From positions 49,037 through 113,036 of the forward strand of contig JAGXRV010000013.1 in the NCBI GenBank assembly GCA_018335695.1: a stretch of 64,000 nt of DNA. Reading direction: 5' to 3'. The translations under genes and the position numbers were made by a program. Shown here piece by piece: positions 60,772 to 64,000 of this stretch. The stretch's first letter is position 1. Each line of letters opens with the position of its first letter. The stretch is from Clostridium sp. (GTDB lineage Bacteria; Bacillota; Dethiobacteria; Dethiobacterales; Dethiobacteraceae). The notes under the pieces were generated by a model, which was not told where the DNA came from, made no database searches, and saw nothing but the letters and a program-made list of their open reading frames with translations.

Positions 60772-60996
60772 TTGAAAAAAGTGAAACTGAGAAAAGTGGG
60801 CAACAGCTATGGGCTTACACTCCCAAAGGAGTTACTTGAAAAATATAATATTACAGAAGGCGAAGAGCTTTATGTGGTGGAAAGTAGCCATGGATTTACC
60901 CTGACTCCTTATGATCCTGATTTTGAAGAATGGGCTGCTTCTTTTGATAAAACCAATAAGAAGTACAAGAATGCTCTGAAGGAATTGTCAAAATGA
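60772..60996 (+). CDS. AbrB/MazE-like swapped-hairpin antitoxin
   Basis: 74 residues from TTG 60772 (GAGGTG 6 bases upstream; a GTG at 60763 lies inside that site). KVGNSYGLTLPKELLEKYNI and EGEELYVVE are typical of SpoVT-AbrB DNA-binding domains. The C-terminal tail is charged. Overlaps the toxin start by 4 bases (ATGA). Confidence 0.87.
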   Translation: MKKVKLRKVGNSYGLTLPKELLEKYNITEGEELYVVESSHGFTLTPYDPDFEEWAASFDKTNKKYKNALKELSK

Positions 60997-61385
60997 AATC
61001 CATCGTGTTTATTCCGAAACACATCATAATTAACTTTCACGAGCAACTAATCAAACTATACGGGGGCACTGCTGGAACACGTGATGAGGGCCTACTCAAT
61101 TCTGCACTTGAACAGCCCAAGGCCATGTTTAGCGGTTCTTATTTGCATAATTCGCTAACTAAAATGGCTGCAGCCTATGGGTTTCATCTATGCAAGAATC
61201 ATCCTTTTATTGATGGAAACAAAAGAATAGCGTTAGTTGCTATGGATACCTTCCTGCAGAGGAATGGTTATGAAATATGCGCATCAGAAAAGGAAGCCTA
61301 TGAAGTTATCATTAAATTAGCATCCGGCGAATTCTCCAAAGAAGAACTTGCTGAATGGTTGGAAAAAAACATAATTAAACTATAA
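60993..61385 (+). CDS. Doc-family (Fic fold) toxin
   Basis: 130 residues. Active motif HPFIDGNKRIAL matches HxFx(D/E)GNKR; Doc-like opening and LYGGTAGTRDEGLLNSALEQP are family features. Doc phosphorylates EF-Tu. Here it is paired with an AbrB-type rather than a Phd antitoxin. Confidence 0.92.
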   Translation: MKSIVFIPKHIIINFHEQLIKLYGGTAGTRDEGLLNSALEQPKAMFSGSYLHNSLTKMAAAYGFHLCKNHPFIDGNKRIALVAMDTFLQRNGYEICASEKEAYEVIIKLASGEFSKEELAEWLEKNIIKL

Positions 61386-61404
61386 CTTTCAGGCAACAGC
61401 AACA

Positions 61405-61677
61405 TTATATCTTTCCATGGATATTTTCCCTTAAACTTTTGGCGAAAATTTTAAAATCCTCTCCCTTTTCCCCATTTACAATTTCAGCTTCTGCTTGTAA
61501 TAGTTTTTCGTACAACTCAACTAAAGCCTGCTGACGCTCATAGAGTTCAATACTCATTACAACCATATCACCCACACCGTTTTTTGTTATGAAGACTGGC
61601 TCACGCTCAGCACGACAATACTCAGAAATTTCATTTGCACTATTTCTTAAGTCCGATATAGGTCTAATTTTAGGCAT
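61405..61677 (-). CDS. Orphan Phd/YefM-like antitoxin
   Basis: 90 residues: IRPISDLRNSANEISEYCRA and PVFITKNGVGDMVVMS are Phd/YefM signatures. GGGAG lies 8 bases before ATG 61677. There is no same-strand toxin downstream; the convergent doc gene ends 19 bases away. Confidence 0.85.
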   Translation of the reverse strand: MPKIRPISDLRNSANEISEYCRAEREPVFITKNGVGDMVVMSIELYERQQALVELYEKLLQAEAEIVNGEKGEDFKIFAKSLRENIHGKI

Positions 61678-61803
61678 AACTAACACTCCCTGTTATCAGT
61701 ATTTATACCTTAAATATAGCATTATTTTGAGAGCAGCGCAAGGCATCTTTATATAGAGGGAAACCCCCAAGAAACGAAATAAATTGTAGATAATGATGTT
61801 CGG

Positions 61804-62175
61804 TTGAATATCGGAGACGATGTTGATTACTCTTTTTGGCATCAAATAACTGCACATGAAAATGAAGCGGCAGGGTGGACTGTCGCCGCTACTGGTGCTG
61901 CATTGCCTGAAAATTCTTTGTTCGTATTATCAATATCCGAGGTAAATAAATATTCAAATCTAGGCACTTTAAATGTACAAGGCATGATGAGAGTTATACC
62001 TGAAGGGCATTTCGTACCGGTTGCTTGGTGGCTTCGTTCGCCCGGTAGTAGCAGTGACAGTCCGGTGGCGCTTATGTGGGCAGGCGACTCAGTAGAAGTA
62101 GAAGGTTTTTATGTCAGCGTCGCAGCCGCCACATCAAAATTTGGTTTTCGTCCTGCTTTGTGGATATCCCGATAG
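61804..62175 (+). pseudogene. DUF6273 C-terminal fragment
   Basis: Open frame of 123 codons whose end has WWLRSPGSSS and FGFRPALWI, the DUF6273 pattern found at the C-terminus of larger surface or adhesin-like proteins. Starts TTG with no ribosome site and no signal peptide, so it is probably a truncated remnant. Confidence 0.55.
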
Positions 62176-62312
62176 GCACGATTTTAGCATTGATTGGGGA
62201 TTTTAAGAGTGGTTTAGCTGTGGGGGGATGGGGGTCTACTTCTAAAAATCGATTTTCATCCCTCTGATGGTGCCGCAGGTGGCGATTGCTCACAAATGAA
62301 AAGCTGCGCTTG

Positions 62313-62343
62313 AAAAGCTGCGTTACGACGTAACACAGCTTTT
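62313..62343. terminator. Terminator after the ABC-F gene
   Basis: AAAAGCTG-C-GTTAC / GTAAC-A-CAGCTTTT with loop GAC; T-runs on both strands, so it can act for the minus-strand ABC-F gene. Confidence 0.85.
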
Positions 62344-62350
62344 TTATCAA

Positions 62351-63940
62351 CTAGATTGCGATGCTTTCTAAATATTCATGATAGGTTAAACGTACGTCTA
62401 CCATTTTAGTAGGTGTAAGTTCGATTACGCGGTTGGCAATGGTTTGCACTAACTGACGGTCATGAGAAGTAAAAAGTACATTGCTGGAGTAATCACGCAA
62501 TCCATTATTTAAGGCCGTAATGGATTCTAAATCTAAATGGTTGGTAGGTTGGTCTAGGAGAAGCACATTGGCATTGCAGAGCATAATTTTAGCTAGCATG
62601 CAACGCACACGCTCGCCGCCGGACAGTACTTTCAGCGGTTTGAGGGCTTCTTCCCCGGAAAAGAGCATTTTTCCTAAGAACCCTCTAACATATGAATCAG
62701 CTTTGTCAGATGAATATTGTCGCAGCCAATCCACCAAGTTTAACTCCTGATCTTGAAAATAGGGGGAGGTATCTTTAGGGAAATAAGCTTTGGTGATGGT
62801 AACGCCCCACTTAACCTGTCCACTATCTGGATCCATTTCACCACTCAAAATCTTGAAGAGCGTTGTGTATGCGATCTCGTTACTGCCTACAAAGGCAATT
62901 TTATCACCTTTGGTTACAGTGAAGCTCACCTTGTCGAGAACTTTTTCGCCATCAATAGTTTTACATAAATCTACGACCGAAAGAATGTCGTTACCAACTT
63001 CCCTGTCAGGCTTAAACCCTACATAAGGGTATTTACGATTAGATGGTTCGATATCATCTAAATTTATCTTCTCTAATATTTTTTTGCGGGATGTAGCCTG
63101 CTTGGACTTGGAAGCATTGGCACTAAAGCGAGCTATAAACTCTTGGAGCTGCTTTGCTTTTTCCTCTTTTTTCTTGTTCTGATCTTTTGACATTTGTAGC
63201 GCTAATTGGCTAGACTCGTACCAGAAATCGTAGTTCCCAACATAGAGTTTAATTTTACCATAGTCTACATCGGCCATGTGAGTGCAAATATTATTCACAA
63301 AATGCCGATCGTGCGTCACAACGATCACAATTCCCTGAAAGGAAATTAAAAATTCTTCTAACCACGCAATAGACTTCAGATCTAAATGGTTAGTCGGTTC
63401 GTCGAGGATAAGGATCCCAGGATTGCCAAACAGTGCCTGTGCTAAGAGCACCTTAACTTTCTCTGAACTTTGCAGCTCAGACAACAATTTATCGTGAAGC
63501 TCCGTTCCTATGCCTAATGCCTGTAACATGCTAGAAGCTTCTGATTCGGCTTCCCAACCATTGTTTTCACTAAATTCGTGTTCCAACTCGGCCACTTTCA
63601 TACCATCTTCATCACTAAATTCTTCCTTGCAATAAAGCTCCTCTTTCTCTTTCATGATTTCAAAGAGACGTTGGTTGCCCATGATCACGGTATCTAGCAC
63701 GAGAGATTGATCGTATTGATAATGATCTTGTTTTAAAACAGACATCCGCATACCGCGCGCAATCACAACTTGACCGCTATCCGGTTCAATTTCGCCAGCA
63801 AGTATCTTCAGAAATGTGCTTTTCCCAGCTCCATTTGCACCAATAACTCCATAGCAATTGCCAGGAGTAAACTTTAAATTTACACCTTCGAAGAGCTTAC
63901 GCTCTCCAAATCTTAGGCCTATATCACTCACAGTTATCAC
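62351..63940 (-). CDS. ABC-F ribosome-associated ATPase (YkpA/YbiT-like)
   Basis: 529 residues, two ABC domains joined by a P-site tRNA-interaction linker (~240-310), no membrane segments. First Walker A is GANGAGKST; Walker B ILILDEPTNHLDL and VLLLDQPTNHLDL; second signature LSGGERVRC. The second Walker A reads GSNEIAYTT, with Tyr where the Lys is expected, so one site may be weak. The first signature is LQSSEKVKV, also degenerate. GTG 63940 with GGCGGG upstream. Works on translating ribosomes. Confidence 0.92.
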   Translation of the reverse strand: MITVSDIGLRFGERKLFEGVNLKFTPGNCYGVIGANGAGKSTFLKILAGEIEPDSGQVVIARGMRMSVLKQDHYQYDQSLVLDTVIMGNQRLFEIMKEKEELYCKEEFSDEDGMKVAELEHEFSENNGWEAESEASSMLQALGIGTELHDKLLSELQSSEKVKVLLAQALFGNPGILILDEPTNHLDLKSIAWLEEFLISFQGIVIVVTHDRHFVNNICTHMADVDYGKIKLYVGNYDFWYESSQLALQMSKDQNKKKEEKAKQLQEFIARFSANASKSKQATSRKKILEKINLDDIEPSNRKYPYVGFKPDREVGNDILSVVDLCKTIDGEKVLDKVSFTVTKGDKIAFVGSNEIAYTTLFKILSGEMDPDSGQVKWGVTITKAYFPKDTSPYFQDQELNLVDWLRQYSSDKADSYVRGFLGKMLFSGEEALKPLKVLSGGERVRCMLAKIMLCNANVLLLDQPTNHLDLESITALNNGLRDYSSNVLFTSHDRQLVQTIANRVIELTPTKMVDVRLTYHEYLESIAI

Positions 63941-64000
63941 AACATTGTCCCGCCTTTATCAATTTTAAGTTCGCACATCTCTGCATTGTATCACAAACAA

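Overview
The window reads as chromosome from a spore-forming, anaerobic, acetogenic member of the Firmicutes (Clostridia, Peptococcaceae-like or a neighbouring group). The evidence is spore genes (spoIIP, gpr, a gerK-type operon), strong AGGAGG ribosome sites with many GTG/TTG starts, the core order holA-rpsT-gpr-spoIIP-lepA-hemW, and a Wood-Ljungdahl carbonyl-branch operon. No genus can be named from the sequence alone. No tRNA, rRNA or CRISPR array was seen.

Layout. 1-12 kb: conserved minus-strand block hemW, lepA, spoIIP, gpr, a small YvlD-like membrane protein, (plus-strand) rpsT, and holA, interrupted by a HEPN/MNT pair, a VapBC-like pair, and a Fur-box-controlled feoA-feoB-zinc ribbon-HD-GYP operon. 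12-22.5 kb: alpha-glucan cluster with three GH57 enzymes (amylase-type, 4-alpha-glucanotransferase, branching enzyme), a DUF4912 protein, a nucleotidyltransferase/phosphomannomutase-like fusion and a GT4 glycosyltransferase. 22.7-31.3 kb: DUF4349 lipoprotein, rnhA, gerKA-KB-KC plus a small membrane ORF with an apparent CTG start, and leuS. 31.5-33.7 kb: monohaem c-type lipoprotein and hybrid-cluster protein with a CRP/FNR-type palindrome upstream.

33.9-44 kb is the centre of interest. One minus-strand operon reads acsE, acsD, cdhA, cdhB, acsB/cdhC, acsC, then a 899-residue DUF166-CooS fusion. The CODH (CdhA/CdhB) and the short acetyl-CoA synthase are archaeal in type; the corrinoid protein and methyltransferase are bacterial; and a second, bacterial-type CODH carrying an N-terminal DUF166 domain closes the operon. 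The likely chemistry is CO2 to CO, methyl transfer from methyl-THF to the corrinoid protein, and acetyl-CoA assembly; the role of the fusion is unknown.

44.4-53.8 kb: B12-dependent ribonucleotide reductase, a membrane protein, and a MacAB-like efflux operon (three-module adaptor, ATPase, permease) with its own two-component system. 53.8-62.2 kb is accessory and scarred: a 752-bp segmental duplication carrying an HD-domain gene, an IS200/IS605-like non-autonomous element, a tiny lipoprotein, a DUF4256 pseudogene, antitoxin relics, a DUF1538-DUF1538-tandem PII operon, RelE/Phd and AbrB/Doc modules, an orphan Phd-like antitoxin and a MagIII-like DNA glycosylase. An ABC-F ATPase ends the window.

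Several GC-rich interspersed repeats (families A, B, C below) sit at gene ends; one supplies the stop codon of the HEPN gene and another the C-terminus of the GH57 branching enzyme.
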